DNA of 51,204 nucleotides from Rhodospirillaceae bacterium (GTDB lineage Bacteria; Pseudomonadota; Gammaproteobacteria; Steroidobacterales; Rariloculaceae): contig JAHEKF010000017.1 of assembly GCA_024638465.1 (NCBI GenBank), positions 1-51,204 of the forward strand, read 5' to 3'. A program made the position numbers and the translations under genes. The notes below the pieces were generated by a model. The model had not been told where the DNA came from and searched no databases. It saw only the letters and a program-made list of their open reading frames with translations. This document shows, in pieces, positions 26,522 through 34,345 of this stretch (within the stretch, counting starts at the first letter, position 1; every line of letters begins with the position of its first letter).

Positions 26522-26558
26522 CTGACGGGGTCAGACCAGAAGGTCTGACCTCCGTCAG
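26522..26558 (+). repeat. 16-bp hairpin with one bulge (GGTCAGACC core)
   Basis: Left arm 26522-26537 and right arm 26542-26558 are complementary over 16 pairs with one bulged T (26551) and loop AGAA. The inner core GGTCAGACC/GGTCTGACC is the kind of palindrome seen in dispersed REP-like elements; that relation is from memory. Confidence 0.7.
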
Positions 26559-26795
26559 CTAATCCCGCGGCCGGGGCGTTCTCTCGGCGCACCGCCTGAA
26601 AGGGCTTCGACCGGATTAACCGCACCAGGACGCATGGCGTCACCGCCGTTCGCAACGCCGCAGTGACCGGCAGAGGAGGGCCCGGGGTGTCCGTCGAGCG
26701 TCGTAGACGAGGAGCGTGCCATGGACGGCAGTTGAGCGACGAGGACACGATTCGAGGCGAGACACGGACGTCGAGCCGAGATTAAGTGAGACGGA

Positions 26796-26818
26796 CTCTC
26801 CGGGCCCGACCATAACCG
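26796..26818 (-). repeat. Right arm of the 23-24 bp inverted repeat
   Basis: CTCTCCGGGCCCGACCATAA followed by CCG is the reverse complement of the left arm at 26324-26347, except for one extra base and one mismatch. The 12-mer CTCCGGGCCCGA within it (26798-26809) recurs exactly at 26878-26889. Confidence 0.7.
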
Positions 26819-27021
26819 CTACCCAGTCGCGACCGGCCCCTTGCGACTACCGTAAGCGCCCTTTCCGCAGACGGGCACTCCGGGCCCGATCTCTAATCGC
26901 TTCGCCGCCAGATTTCGTCAGAATCGATAACCGTCCCGCCTGAATCGCGCACAGGGTTGCCAGAGGGCGGCGCTTCAATGTGGTCGTGGGTATCACGAAT
27001 CACCAAGCAAGGAGCGTAATC

Positions 27022-27738
27022 ATGAAAAAGATCATTGTTGCTGTTATCGCAACGACATTTACTGGCGCGGCATGGGCTGCCGACACAGCGGAGTCTCGCA
27101 AGTTCGAGCATATCGGTCTCGGTTCCGGTGCCATCATCGGCGCCGCGGCCGGCGGTCCGATCGGCTTGCTTCTCGGTGCGGCCGCCGGAATCTGGGTCGG
27201 CGATCGCTTTGACGAAGAAACCACTGCAAGCGCCGAGTTCGAACAGCGCTGGGGCGAAGCGCGTGCGCAGGTCGACAGTCTCAACGGGCTGGTCGAGACG
27301 AACGAACGGCAGATTGCGATGCTCGAAGCACGCAATCTACAGGACGCTCGCGCCATCCGCGACGCCGTTCAGGAGGCCCTGGACGTTCACATTCTTTTCA
27401 AGACCGACGAAACGGAAGTTTCAGGCGAGACGCAGCAGCGCCTGGCGCGATTGGCGAGTCTCGTCGCTCGAATGGAAGGAATGTCCGTTCAGGTGGGCGG
27501 TTTCGCGGATGCGCGCGGCGACGCCGAGCATAACGCCGGGCTTTCGGCGCAACGTGCGGCTAATGTGAGGCAGACGTTAATTGATGCCGGCGTTCCTGCC
27601 AACCGAATCACCGTCGATGCTTACGGTGAGCAACGTTCCTCAGCCAGTGAAGAGGATCTCGACTCGCTGGCGTTCGACCGCCGTGTGCAGCTGACCTTGA
27701 TACCTACGGGTTCCTCCGAGCGGGTTGCGCGCGAGTAA
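27022..27738 (+). CDS. OmpA-family protein with glycine zipper (PdsO-like)
   Basis: ATG 27022 has GGAG at 27011-27014, 7 nt upstream. The 238 residues are a signal peptide (IVAVIATTFTGAAWA), a Gly/Ala-rich glycine zipper (IGLGSGAIIGAAAGGPIGLL) that likely inserts in a membrane, a coiled region, and an OmpA C-terminal peptidoglycan-binding domain (FADARGDAEHNAGLSAQRA, then FDRRVQLTL). The layout resembles the OmpA protein PdsO that accompanies proteobacterial sortases, but no sortase is in the window. It lies 781 bp downstream of the VWA operon on the same strand and ends at a terminator, so it is probably its own transcription unit. Confidence 0.88.
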   Translation: MKKIIVAVIATTFTGAAWAADTAESRKFEHIGLGSGAIIGAAAGGPIGLLLGAAAGIWVGDRFDEETTASAEFEQRWGEARAQVDSLNGLVETNERQIAMLEARNLQDARAIRDAVQEALDVHILFKTDETEVSGETQQRLARLASLVARMEGMSVQVGGFADARGDAEHNAGLSAQRAANVRQTLIDAGVPANRITVDAYGEQRSSASEEDLDSLAFDRRVQLTLIPTGSSERVARE

Positions 27739-27764
27739 CCGAAGAAGGTCCGTCAGGGTAGCGG

Positions 27765-27802
27765 GCGCCGGTGGCAATCGTGCCACCGGCGCACCGTTTT
27801 TT
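27765..27802 (+). terminator. Rho-independent terminator after the OmpA gene
   Basis: A perfect 12-bp stem (GCGCCGGTGGCA at 27765-27776 and TGCCACCGGCGC at 27781-27792) with loop ATCG is followed, after ACCG, by six T (27797-27802). It starts 27 nt after the OmpA stop codon and lies 15 nt before the convergent hydrolase stop. Confidence 0.93.
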
Positions 27803-27816
27803 CCGCATCGATAGCG

Positions 27817-29796
27817 CTACAAACCCCTCATGACGAAGTCCCATCGCGACGTCGCCTGCTCGATTATCGCGGCCAGGTCTTCAGCGAGCAGATAGCCGTC
27901 TTCGATCTGACTCATCGCAGCATCTGCGACCCGATCCAGGTATCTGTCGCGATTCCCATAGAGATCGTCGATAGATAGCCGCGGGTCGCCGCGAGCCGCG
28001 CGCTCCGCATCGGTCTTCGGGAACGGGATCAACATGCCGACGCCCGAGTCCGGGTTCGTCGGCAGCCATCCGGTATAGGTTGCGAGCGGGACCATCAACT
28101 CCGGTGATCGCAGTCCGTCGATCTCGTTCCCGTAGGCGTCGACCTGTGGAACGAGGAACGGATACGCGTGGCCGAGCTTCGGCGGTTCCTGCGTGATGAC
28201 GCCTTTCGATGCAAGATCGGATCCGTGGTCGAGTGCGTAGGCGATGCTGACGTCGGCCAGGAGGTCCACGCCGGGAATTTTCGGGAAGGACAATTCGTCG
28301 AATTCGACGAGCGTTCCGGATGCGAGCTTCGAATAGCGACTGGGCGGCGGTTCGACGGCGTCCGTGATCCATCGATCGAGAGCGACCAGGAGCCCGCGCA
28401 AATGCCAGGCGTAATCGTTGGGATTGGGCAGCTGCGGCAAGTCTTCATCCGCCGGCGGGAACGCTGCCGGCCCGTGCTGCGTACCAGAGAAATGATAGCT
28501 ACGGACGTTATCCGGCAAAACCAGATCGTGCTCTCCGTCAATCGATGTATGTGTGAGTGCGCTGATCGATCGCCAGTACTCGGTTGACGAATTGGTGTAG
28601 AAGATCTTCGGCATCGACTGCGGCGAAATATTGGCCAGCAACCCGTCCTCGCGTCCTGTTGCCGGGTCCTTTTGTATCGTGTCCGCAAACGGGAATACCC
28701 GGTTCGGATACTGATAAGCGCCGCCCGGGGCGCGCGACGCTTGTGCGAAGCGCTGGTTGAAACTTCCGCGAGCGGCGCCGCCAATATGCGGGATGAGGCC
28801 GTCGAAAACGATTCGCTGCCGTTCGTCTTCGTTAAAGCCGTCATAAAGAAATGTACGCAGCAGCCGTCCGCTCTGTGACGATCCATACGCGATCGCACGG
28901 TCGAGTGCGCCGGCTGGTATCCCGAGTTCCTCGGAGCCTTCGTATTTCAGCAGCGATATCGCGTCACGAATTGCGGCAAGACCCAGGCCGGCGATCGGTG
29001 GATTTTCGGCGACGTAGACGACTTCGTAGATCTTGCCCGGTTCGAATCCCGACTCGAGATAGGCCGAGGTCGGATCGCGGACCACGTCGCCGTTCTCGAG
29101 CTTCGCGAACTGCCACTGCGAACGCGGGAGCACGCGACGCTCGCCGGCCGGTTTATCGCGAACCGTCATGACGTTGCGCGGATCGTCCGGATCGGCGGCC
29201 GCATAGGGCACGTGCCCGCGATCGCCGAGGGAGCGCGAGTACTCGGTCGAAGAGACGAGAATATCGCTTCTGACGAGACCTTCGATCGGCTCGCCGTTGT
29301 TCATCGCGACCGGTGGGTCGACGCGCATGATCCCGGGCGTTCGCGGCGTATCGTGCTGCCAACCAACCCAGAGAATCGAGTAGCCCTGGCGCAGCAGGAA
29401 GCCATCGCCCATTGCTACGCTCGAGACCGGCTCGCTGGAGCCAACGGCGCGATTGAAACGGCTAAGGGCGCCTTTCCGACCCCGATTGACGACTTCGAAA
29501 AATACGGCGCCGTTCCCGGCTTCGACATCCGACGGTCTTATCAGATAGAAGTCTGCGGAGAACTCCACCCGGCCTGCGGCGTTGGTCGGTGCGAACTCAA
29601 TGTCGCGGACGGTGCGGTTGGCTTCGGGATCGATTGCGTAGTGCAGGGTTCCCGCGATCCGCTCGAAGGATCCGGCCTCCGCGAAAGCTTCGCCGTCGGC
29701 GACCGGGTCGATGGTGTCGACATCGACGCGTATTACTTCGGCTGACACCGAAATCGTTGCGAAAACGAGAGAAAAAAGGACGGCTCTGGTGTTCAT
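27817..29796 (-). CDS. Exported alpha/beta-hydrolase-domain protein
   Basis: The 659 residues begin with a short signal peptide (LFSLVFATISVSA). The nucleophile elbow is in IAYGSSQSGRLLRTFLYDGF, matching the serine hydrolase pattern of the large 'alpha/beta hydrolase domain' family. Other matching stretches are FFEVVNRGRK, GYSILWVGWQHD and FDGLIPHIGGAARG. The substrate is not known; an ester or lactone of a bulky compound is plausible. It is transcribed away from the first DUF6152 gene; a matching 12-bp motif lies in front of both genes, suggesting common control with the island. Confidence 0.85.
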   Translation of the reverse strand: MNTRAVLFSLVFATISVSAEVIRVDVDTIDPVADGEAFAEAGSFERIAGTLHYAIDPEANRTVRDIEFAPTNAAGRVEFSADFYLIRPSDVEAGNGAVFFEVVNRGRKGALSRFNRAVGSSEPVSSVAMGDGFLLRQGYSILWVGWQHDTPRTPGIMRVDPPVAMNNGEPIEGLVRSDILVSSTEYSRSLGDRGHVPYAAADPDDPRNVMTVRDKPAGERRVLPRSQWQFAKLENGDVVRDPTSAYLESGFEPGKIYEVVYVAENPPIAGLGLAAIRDAISLLKYEGSEELGIPAGALDRAIAYGSSQSGRLLRTFLYDGFNEDERQRIVFDGLIPHIGGAARGSFNQRFAQASRAPGGAYQYPNRVFPFADTIQKDPATGREDGLLANISPQSMPKIFYTNSSTEYWRSISALTHTSIDGEHDLVLPDNVRSYHFSGTQHGPAAFPPADEDLPQLPNPNDYAWHLRGLLVALDRWITDAVEPPPSRYSKLASGTLVEFDELSFPKIPGVDLLADVSIAYALDHGSDLASKGVITQEPPKLGHAYPFLVPQVDAYGNEIDGLRSPELMVPLATYTGWLPTNPDSGVGMLIPFPKTDAERAARGDPRLSIDDLYGNRDRYLDRVADAAMSQIEDGYLLAEDLAAIIEQATSRWDFVMRGL

Positions 29797-29824
29797 TGGC
29801 TCCCCCTTTGCGGACGCTCGAATC

Positions 29825-29836
29825 CTGATTCTACCC
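29825..29836 (-). promoter_or_regulatory. 12-bp motif in front of the hydrolase gene (candidate -10 region)
   Basis: On the minus strand this reads GGGTAGAATCAG, ending 28 bp before the hydrolase ATG (29796). TAGAAT differs from the -10 consensus by one base. The same 12-mer occurs in the opposite direction at 29990-30001, at nearly the same distance from the other gene. No good -35 element is seen. Confidence 0.5.
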
Positions 29837-29989
29837 AGATCTTGCGGGACCCGTGCGGCAGCGGGTCAGCCTGGCATTTCGAGTCCGCCATTCCCGATCC
29901 AGTTCTTCGACGAGGCGACAGCGATATATTGCGAATCGAGGAGTCCGATCTGACGCGAGTCATTCGCACGCCAGGTTATGGGAAAAGTC

Positions 29990-30001
29990 GGGTAGAATCA
30001 G
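29990..30001 (+). promoter_or_regulatory. 12-bp motif in front of the first DUF6152 gene (candidate -10 region)
   Basis: GGGTAGAATCAG on the plus strand, ending 27 bp before ATG 30029. It is an exact inverted copy of the motif at 29825-29836. A related TGTAGAATGGG is found at 35666-35676 before another DUF6152 gene. Confidence 0.5.
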
Positions 30002-30028
30002 ACGACTAACTAAAACTGAGAGCCGAAA

Positions 30029-30424
30029 ATGAAGCTATCGGGGGAGCGTGGGAAAGTCAGGATATCGCAGCTCGCGGCGCTGGGGCTGCTATCGAGCTTC
30101 AGTTCGTGGGCGCCTGCGCACCATTCCCACACCAACTTTCTAACGACCGAATACGTTCATCTCGCGGGTGTCGTTCGCGAGATGCACTGGATGAATCCGC
30201 ACACCTGGATCTACCTCGAAGTCGTCGACGATAATGGCGACGCGACGCTCTGGGTGCTGGAGGGTGCGAGTCCCGCGGAACTCATGCGCGATGGCTGGAC
30301 TCCCGACAGTGTGCAGGAAGGCGATAACATATCGGTCCGGTGTCACCAGCTCCGCGACGGTTCGAACGGTTGCCTGCTCGGATACCTGACTCCCGAAGGC
30401 GGCGTTGAAAAAGAATTCGACTAG
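30029..30424 (+). CDS. DUF6152 family periplasmic protein
   Basis: The 131 residues have a signal sequence ending in APA, followed at once by His-His (HHSHTNF). The DUF6152 pattern continues with LAGVVREMHWMNPHTWIYLEV, WVLEGASPAELMRDGW and a GDNISVRC-type strand. The fold is likely a small beta-barrel. The function is unknown; the conserved His-His at the expected mature N-terminus and the His of NPH could bind a metal. First of five DUF6152 domains in the island and first gene of a five-gene run (to 33441). Confidence 0.87.
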   Translation: MKLSGERGKVRISQLAALGLLSSFSSWAPAHHSHTNFLTTEYVHLAGVVREMHWMNPHTWIYLEVVDDNGDATLWVLEGASPAELMRDGWTPDSVQEGDNISVRCHQLRDGSNGCLLGYLTPEGGVEKEFD

Positions 30425-30438
30425 ACGGGGTAGTACGT

Positions 30439-31104
30439 GTGCGTTTTAAAAAGTGGCTAGCGTTATCTTGCTTGCTTCTCCTCGCCGGGCCCTCCTACGG
30501 ACAGCGCTGGATAGAATATCTCGATCGGTCACAGTTCTTCGGTATTAACTTACCCGGAGCGCCCGACGTCGAGGAAATCGGCTATACGTCCGGTACGGGC
30601 GCGGTCTTCCCGGCACGACTCTACGCGGCCCGGGACGGTGACAGTCTGTACAAGGTAACGGTCGTCGATTTTACCGATGCGGAGAGAATTCACGCCGAGC
30701 GTGACGATCGGACGTCGGCTTCCAGCGGTGAATGGCTCAAGGACGTTCGCGGATCCGTTGCCCATGCCGCCTGGAACTTTCGCAAGCGCGGCGGAGAAGT
30801 CACTTACGATGCGTGGTCTGACATCGAGCGCGTCGAAGGTCATCAGTTACAGATCACGAACGAAGACCAGTCCCGAACGTTCGTCGGCATCTATCTTCAC
30901 AACGGCAGGCTTCACATCCTGGAAGCCACCGTGCCGCCCGGCTGGCCTCCGCCAATGCATTTTCAGCAGTCGCTCCGGTTCTTTGACGAAGACGGCGTGC
31001 GCGTGCGTTACGATCTCGACATTAACGGTAATACAACGCGCATTCCCGGATCATACGAGTACGATGGCGGGCGATCTGAAGTGATCGAAACGGAAGCGAA
31101 CTGA
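30439..31104 (+). CDS. Exported protein, unknown function
   Basis: GTG 30439 starts 14 nt after the DUF6152 gene and gives 221 residues with a signal peptide (WLALSCLLLLAGPSYG). The mature protein is beta-rich with FFGINLPGAPDVEE, FPARLYAARDGDSLYKV and a late LHILEATVPPGWPPP. No family is recognised. The stop overlaps the ATG of the next gene (TGATG), so it is translated with the neighbours and is probably exported alongside them. Confidence 0.78.
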   Translation: MRFKKWLALSCLLLLAGPSYGQRWIEYLDRSQFFGINLPGAPDVEEIGYTSGTGAVFPARLYAARDGDSLYKVTVVDFTDAERIHAERDDRTSASSGEWLKDVRGSVAHAAWNFRKRGGEVTYDAWSDIERVEGHQLQITNEDQSRTFVGIYLHNGRLHILEATVPPGWPPPMHFQQSLRFFDEDGVRVRYDLDINGNTTRIPGSYEYDGGRSEVIETEAN

Positions 31105-31967
31105 TGCTGAAGCTATTCGCTGCGATTCTCGCGAGTTTCGTACTTCTGATTTCTTTCTCCGCGGTTGCGCAGACGCCGACGCCCGGAGATTTCCCCGAAT
31201 TCGATCCGCCGCGAATGGCGGACGGGCATCCGGATCTCAACGGCATCTGGCAGGCAATCACTACGGCGAACTGGGACATCGAAGCCCATGGCGCTGCGCC
31301 CGGGCCGCTAAACGACGTTTTGGGCGCATGGGGCGCGCAGCCAGCCGGCCTCAGCATCATCGAGGGCGGCACGATCCCCTATCAGCCGCGGGCGCTCGAC
31401 CGTCGTCGCGAGCGCTTCGAGACGCGCACGACGGTATCCGTGCCCGGCGATGGCGTCGACCCGCCACTGGGCGACCCGGAGCTCAAGTGCTGGATGACGG
31501 GCGTACCGCGTTCGATGTACATGCCGTATCCCTTCCAGCTCGTCCAGACGCCGGAGTCCGTGCTGTTTGCGCATGAGTTCAATGGGACGTCACGAATCGT
31601 GCGCATGAACTGGGATGAGCCGACGCCCGTCAGTAATACATTTTTCATGGGTTGGTCGCGCGGCGAGTGGGACGGAGACACGCTCGTTATCGACGTAACC
31701 GGTCTCAATGAGGACAATTGGCTCGATCGCGCCGGAAACTACTACAGCGAGAACGTGCACATCACCGAGCGATTGACGCTCGTCAGCCCCTACCATCTCA
31801 TGTACGAGGCGACCATCGAGGATCCGACTGTTTATACACGGCCGTGGACGATTCGTCTGCCGCTCTATCGGCGCATGGAGCAGCATGCGCAAGTTATGGA
31901 GTTTAAATGTCAGCCGTTCGTCGAAGAGTTATTGTATGGCCAGTTCACCAGACAGGATGCCGAATAG
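31104..31967 (+). CDS. Secreted protein of the WEGDTLVV family (single domain)
   Basis: ATG 31104 overlaps the previous stop. A signal peptide (FAAILASFVLLISFSAVAQ) precedes PDLNGIWQA, which resembles a motif common in secreted proteins of unknown role. Family marks are the first Cys in LKCWMTGVPRSM, then RGEWDGDTLVIDVTGLNEDN, a paired ERLTLVSPYHLMYEATIEDP, and a second Cys near the end (EFKCQPF). The 287 residues are beta-rich. The family has no name I know; it recurs six times between 31104 and 45483. The two conserved Cys suggest a disulfide. Confidence 0.8.
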   Translation: MLKLFAAILASFVLLISFSAVAQTPTPGDFPEFDPPRMADGHPDLNGIWQAITTANWDIEAHGAAPGPLNDVLGAWGAQPAGLSIIEGGTIPYQPRALDRRRERFETRTTVSVPGDGVDPPLGDPELKCWMTGVPRSMYMPYPFQLVQTPESVLFAHEFNGTSRIVRMNWDEPTPVSNTFFMGWSRGEWDGDTLVIDVTGLNEDNWLDRAGNYYSENVHITERLTLVSPYHLMYEATIEDPTVYTRPWTIRLPLYRRMEQHAQVMEFKCQPFVEELLYGQFTRQDAE

Positions 31968-31982
31968 AGGCAAAATCGAGGT

Positions 31983-33038
31983 ATGTGGCGGGTGAAACAA
32001 TCGATTCGAAATAGCATTTTGTTCGTTATGGCGGGTCTTGTCGCGAACGGGTCTTTTTCACAATCTGCGGATGATTCCTGGACGCCACCCCGAACGCCGT
32101 GGGGCGATCCGGATCTGCAGGGGATCTATAACTACAGCACCGTGACACCGCTCGAGCGGCCGAACGAGTTTGGCGGGCAAACCATGCTCTCCGATGAGAT
32201 CGTCGGTGAGCTCGAGCAGGATTTCGCGGCGAACATGGACCAGGACCGGCGCGACGGCGGGAACGCGGCGGACGTTGCCAGAAACTACAACGAAGTCTGG
32301 GCAGACGAGCGGCGAATGGAATTTACTGACGACCGGAGAACGTCGTTGATCGTCGATCCGCCGGACGGCAGATTTCCTCCGCGAGTCGAGCGCGAACTTA
32401 CGGCTGAGGATCTCGAGCGTCAACGAGAGGCCGAGTTGTCTCTGAAACGATTCACGCAGGGATTCCATGCGAGCTATCACGATGGCGATGTCGGCAACCG
32501 CTGCATCATTCGCCGGCGCAACGAAGGCGGTGGCCATCCTTACCTCCCGGCGCTGTACGCCAACGTTGCGCAGATTTTTCAATCGCCGGGATATGTCGTG
32601 ATTTATGCCGAGATGATCCATCATGCACGAATCATTCCGGTCAACGGCCGACCGCATCTGCCGGATAACATCGAGACCTGGCTAGGAAATCCGATCGGGC
32701 ATTGGGAAGGGGATACGCTCGTAATCCGGACAACCAATTTTCTAACGCGCGAAGATATCGGCCGAACCAAAGTCGTGTTCGGCAATGCGAATCCGGCCAC
32801 GTTCCAGATCGAAGAGCGCTTTACTCGAACCGGCCCGACTACGCTCGAGTACGAAGTTACCATGTCCGATCCGGAAACATGGGCGGTGCCGTTTACGATA
32901 CGAGTACCGTGGAACGAGACGGATGAGCAGATCTACGAGTACCAGTGCCAGGAACTGAACTACGATCTTTACTATTGGCTTAGCGGGGCTCGTGAGCGTG
33001 AGGCTCGAGGTGAGAGGTTTGATCCCGATGCACAGTAA
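31983..33038 (+). CDS. Secreted protein of the WEGDTLVV family (single domain, longer)
   Basis: ATG 31983 follows GAGG closely and lies 15 nt after the previous stop. The 351 residues have a signal peptide (NSILFVMAGLVANGSFS), WGDPDLQGIYNYS, and an inserted helical part (about 70-165). Family marks are the first Cys in NRCIIRRRN, GHWEGDTLVIRTTNF, ERFTRTGPTTLEYEVTMSDP and the second Cys in EYQCQELNYDL. The insert and the long acidic tail distinguish it from the 31104 copy. The function is unknown; it is probably periplasmic. The next DUF6152 gene starts inside its last codons. Confidence 0.8.
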   Translation: MWRVKQSIRNSILFVMAGLVANGSFSQSADDSWTPPRTPWGDPDLQGIYNYSTVTPLERPNEFGGQTMLSDEIVGELEQDFAANMDQDRRDGGNAADVARNYNEVWADERRMEFTDDRRTSLIVDPPDGRFPPRVERELTAEDLERQREAELSLKRFTQGFHASYHDGDVGNRCIIRRRNEGGGHPYLPALYANVAQIFQSPGYVVIYAEMIHHARIIPVNGRPHLPDNIETWLGNPIGHWEGDTLVIRTTNFLTREDIGRTKVVFGNANPATFQIEERFTRTGPTTLEYEVTMSDPETWAVPFTIRVPWNETDEQIYEYQCQELNYDLYYWLSGAREREARGERFDPDAQ

Positions 33039-33441
33039 ACACCCTTCTGTCAGGCTGGGTATCTTGTTCGCGGCGCTCGGCGCGTCGTTTAGCGTGCACG
33101 CGCACCATGCGTTTGCCGCGAACTTTGATGCGAACAGACCCGTTCGTTTCGAGGCAGTCATCACGAAGATGGAGTGGATCAATCCCCATGCCTGGATCAC
33201 CGTCGAAGTTACCCATGATGACGGTAGCGTCGAGGAATGGATGATCGAGGCCGGTTCACCCAACATGTTGTTCCGGCGCGGTATCAACCAGAACACCGTG
33301 CAGCCCGGAATGCGCGTGATCGTCGACGGCTATCAGGCACGAAACGGTGCCCGTCGGGCCAACGGGCGCGACCTGACCTTGCCCGATGGCACCAAGCTCT
33401 TTCTCAGTGGCGCTCCCGATGCGCCGGGTGCACCGCCTTAG
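33028..33441 (+). CDS. DUF6152 family periplasmic protein
   Basis: ATG 33028 is chosen over GTG 32992 because it gives a proper signal peptide (LGILFAALGASFSVHA) and has GAGAGG upstream (33011-33016). It overlaps the preceding stop by 11 nt. After the cleavage site comes HHAFAANFD, then MEWINPHAWITVEV and WMIEAGSPNMLFRRG, the DUF6152 pattern. The 137 residues end in a Pro/Ala-rich tail. The gene closes the first run of the island; the following 189 bp contain no clear signal. Confidence 0.87.
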   Translation: MHSKHPSVRLGILFAALGASFSVHAHHAFAANFDANRPVRFEAVITKMEWINPHAWITVEVTHDDGSVEEWMIEAGSPNMLFRRGINQNTVQPGMRVIVDGYQARNGARRANGRDLTLPDGTKLFLSGAPDAPGAPP

Positions 33442-33630
33442 TTCCGATTTCGCCGGAGCCAGAATTCGTCAGAATCCGGCCACGCGCAATCCACAATCGT
33501 TGCGCATGCTGGTCGCATGCAAAAACCCTGGATTCGGCCATTAATCGAGAAGTTGTTGCGTTTTTCAATTATGATTTTCCCGGTCCGGGATCATGGAACG
33601 TCCGGCACATATGCGAGGCGATTGGCGCTC

Positions 33631-34260
33631 ATGGATGTAATTCGAATCGCGGCTGCCCTGATTACGTTGGGATTGCTCTCGACGCTCGGTTGCAGTACTG
33701 CGCCGCCGCATTCCCAGGCGAACCTCTGCAGCATTTTCGATCAGTATCCCGAGTGGTACGACGCGGCAAAGGCCGCCGAGAACCGCTGGGGCACGCCGAC
33801 GCATATACTGATGTCGTTCGTACGTCAGGAATCGGCCTTCAACGAGGATGCCAAGCCGCCGCGCAATTGGTTTCTGTTCGTGCCGCTGCCACGCGGTTCG
33901 TCAGCTGAGGGCTATGCGCAGGCGCAGGACCCGGCGTGGGACGAATATCAGGAAGAGAATGGCGGCTTGTTCAGAAGTCGCTCCGATATGAAGGATGCAC
34001 TCGACTTCATCGGCTGGTACAACCACAAGAGTAACGATAGCCTCGGCATCTCCAAGTGGGACCCGAAGAATCTGTATCTGGCCTACCACGAAGGGCGCGG
34101 CGGTTACGCGCGAGGCAGTTACGCCAGCAAACCCGAAGTCGTTCGTGTCGCTGAAAACGTCGACCGGCTAGCGCGCGACTACGGCGCGCAGCTGCGACAG
34201 TGCGAAGCACGGTTCCAGTGCCGGCGCTGGTATCAGGTCGGGCCGTTCTGTTCCGCCTAG
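33631..34260 (+). CDS. Lytic-transglycosylase-like lipoprotein
   Basis: ATG 33631 is chosen because it puts a lipobox (L-S-T-L-G-C, Cys21) right after a hydrophobic stretch; upstream in-frame ATGs would add a non-signal extension. The 209 residues contain an SLT-like catalytic start, THILMSFVRQESAFNEDAKP, with the expected Glu, followed by WNDSLGISKW-like and YLAYHEGRGGYARG stretches typical of the transglycosylase SLT fold. It should cleave peptidoglycan at the outer-membrane inner face. It interrupts the DUF6152 island and may be unrelated to it. Confidence 0.85.
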   Translation: MDVIRIAAALITLGLLSTLGCSTAPPHSQANLCSIFDQYPEWYDAAKAAENRWGTPTHILMSFVRQESAFNEDAKPPRNWFLFVPLPRGSSAEGYAQAQDPAWDEYQEENGGLFRSRSDMKDALDFIGWYNHKSNDSLGISKWDPKNLYLAYHEGRGGYARGSYASKPEVVRVAENVDRLARDYGAQLRQCEARFQCRRWYQVGPFCSA

Positions 34261-34286
34261 CGTCTGCGCGGGTCGAGATCCAGCTT

Positions 34287-34292
34287 TATAAT
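34287..34292 (+). promoter_or_regulatory. Perfect -10 hexamer TATAAT before the beta-propeller gene
   Basis: TATAAT lies 53 bp upstream of ATG 34346, in the 85-bp gap after the transglycosylase gene. No good -35 element is found at 16-18 bp spacing, so activator help would be needed. Confidence 0.4.
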
Positions 34293-34345
34293 CGCTCCCC
34301 TGTCCAGCTGCTTGCGCACCGGCGTCGACCGGAAAAGGGGGAGCG

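Larger units (their letters stand above)
26241..27021. other. Gene-free stretch with many inverted repeats
   Basis: No convincing gene is found in these 781 bp; open frames here lack signal sequences, family motifs and ribosome-binding sites. The stretch holds two strong hairpins, a long inverted repeat about 450 bp apart, repeated GGGCCC palindromes and the repeated CCGGTCGACG (26281 and 26311). It could be a non-autonomous mobile element, a set of structured RNAs or a long leader of the OmpA gene. The last 20 bp carry the ribosome-binding site of that gene. Confidence 0.6.

Noticed and set aside
26362-26748. 128-residue reverse-strand open frame
   Set aside because: It spans two hairpins, has Arg/Pro-rich composition, no signal or family motif, and no ribosome-binding site.
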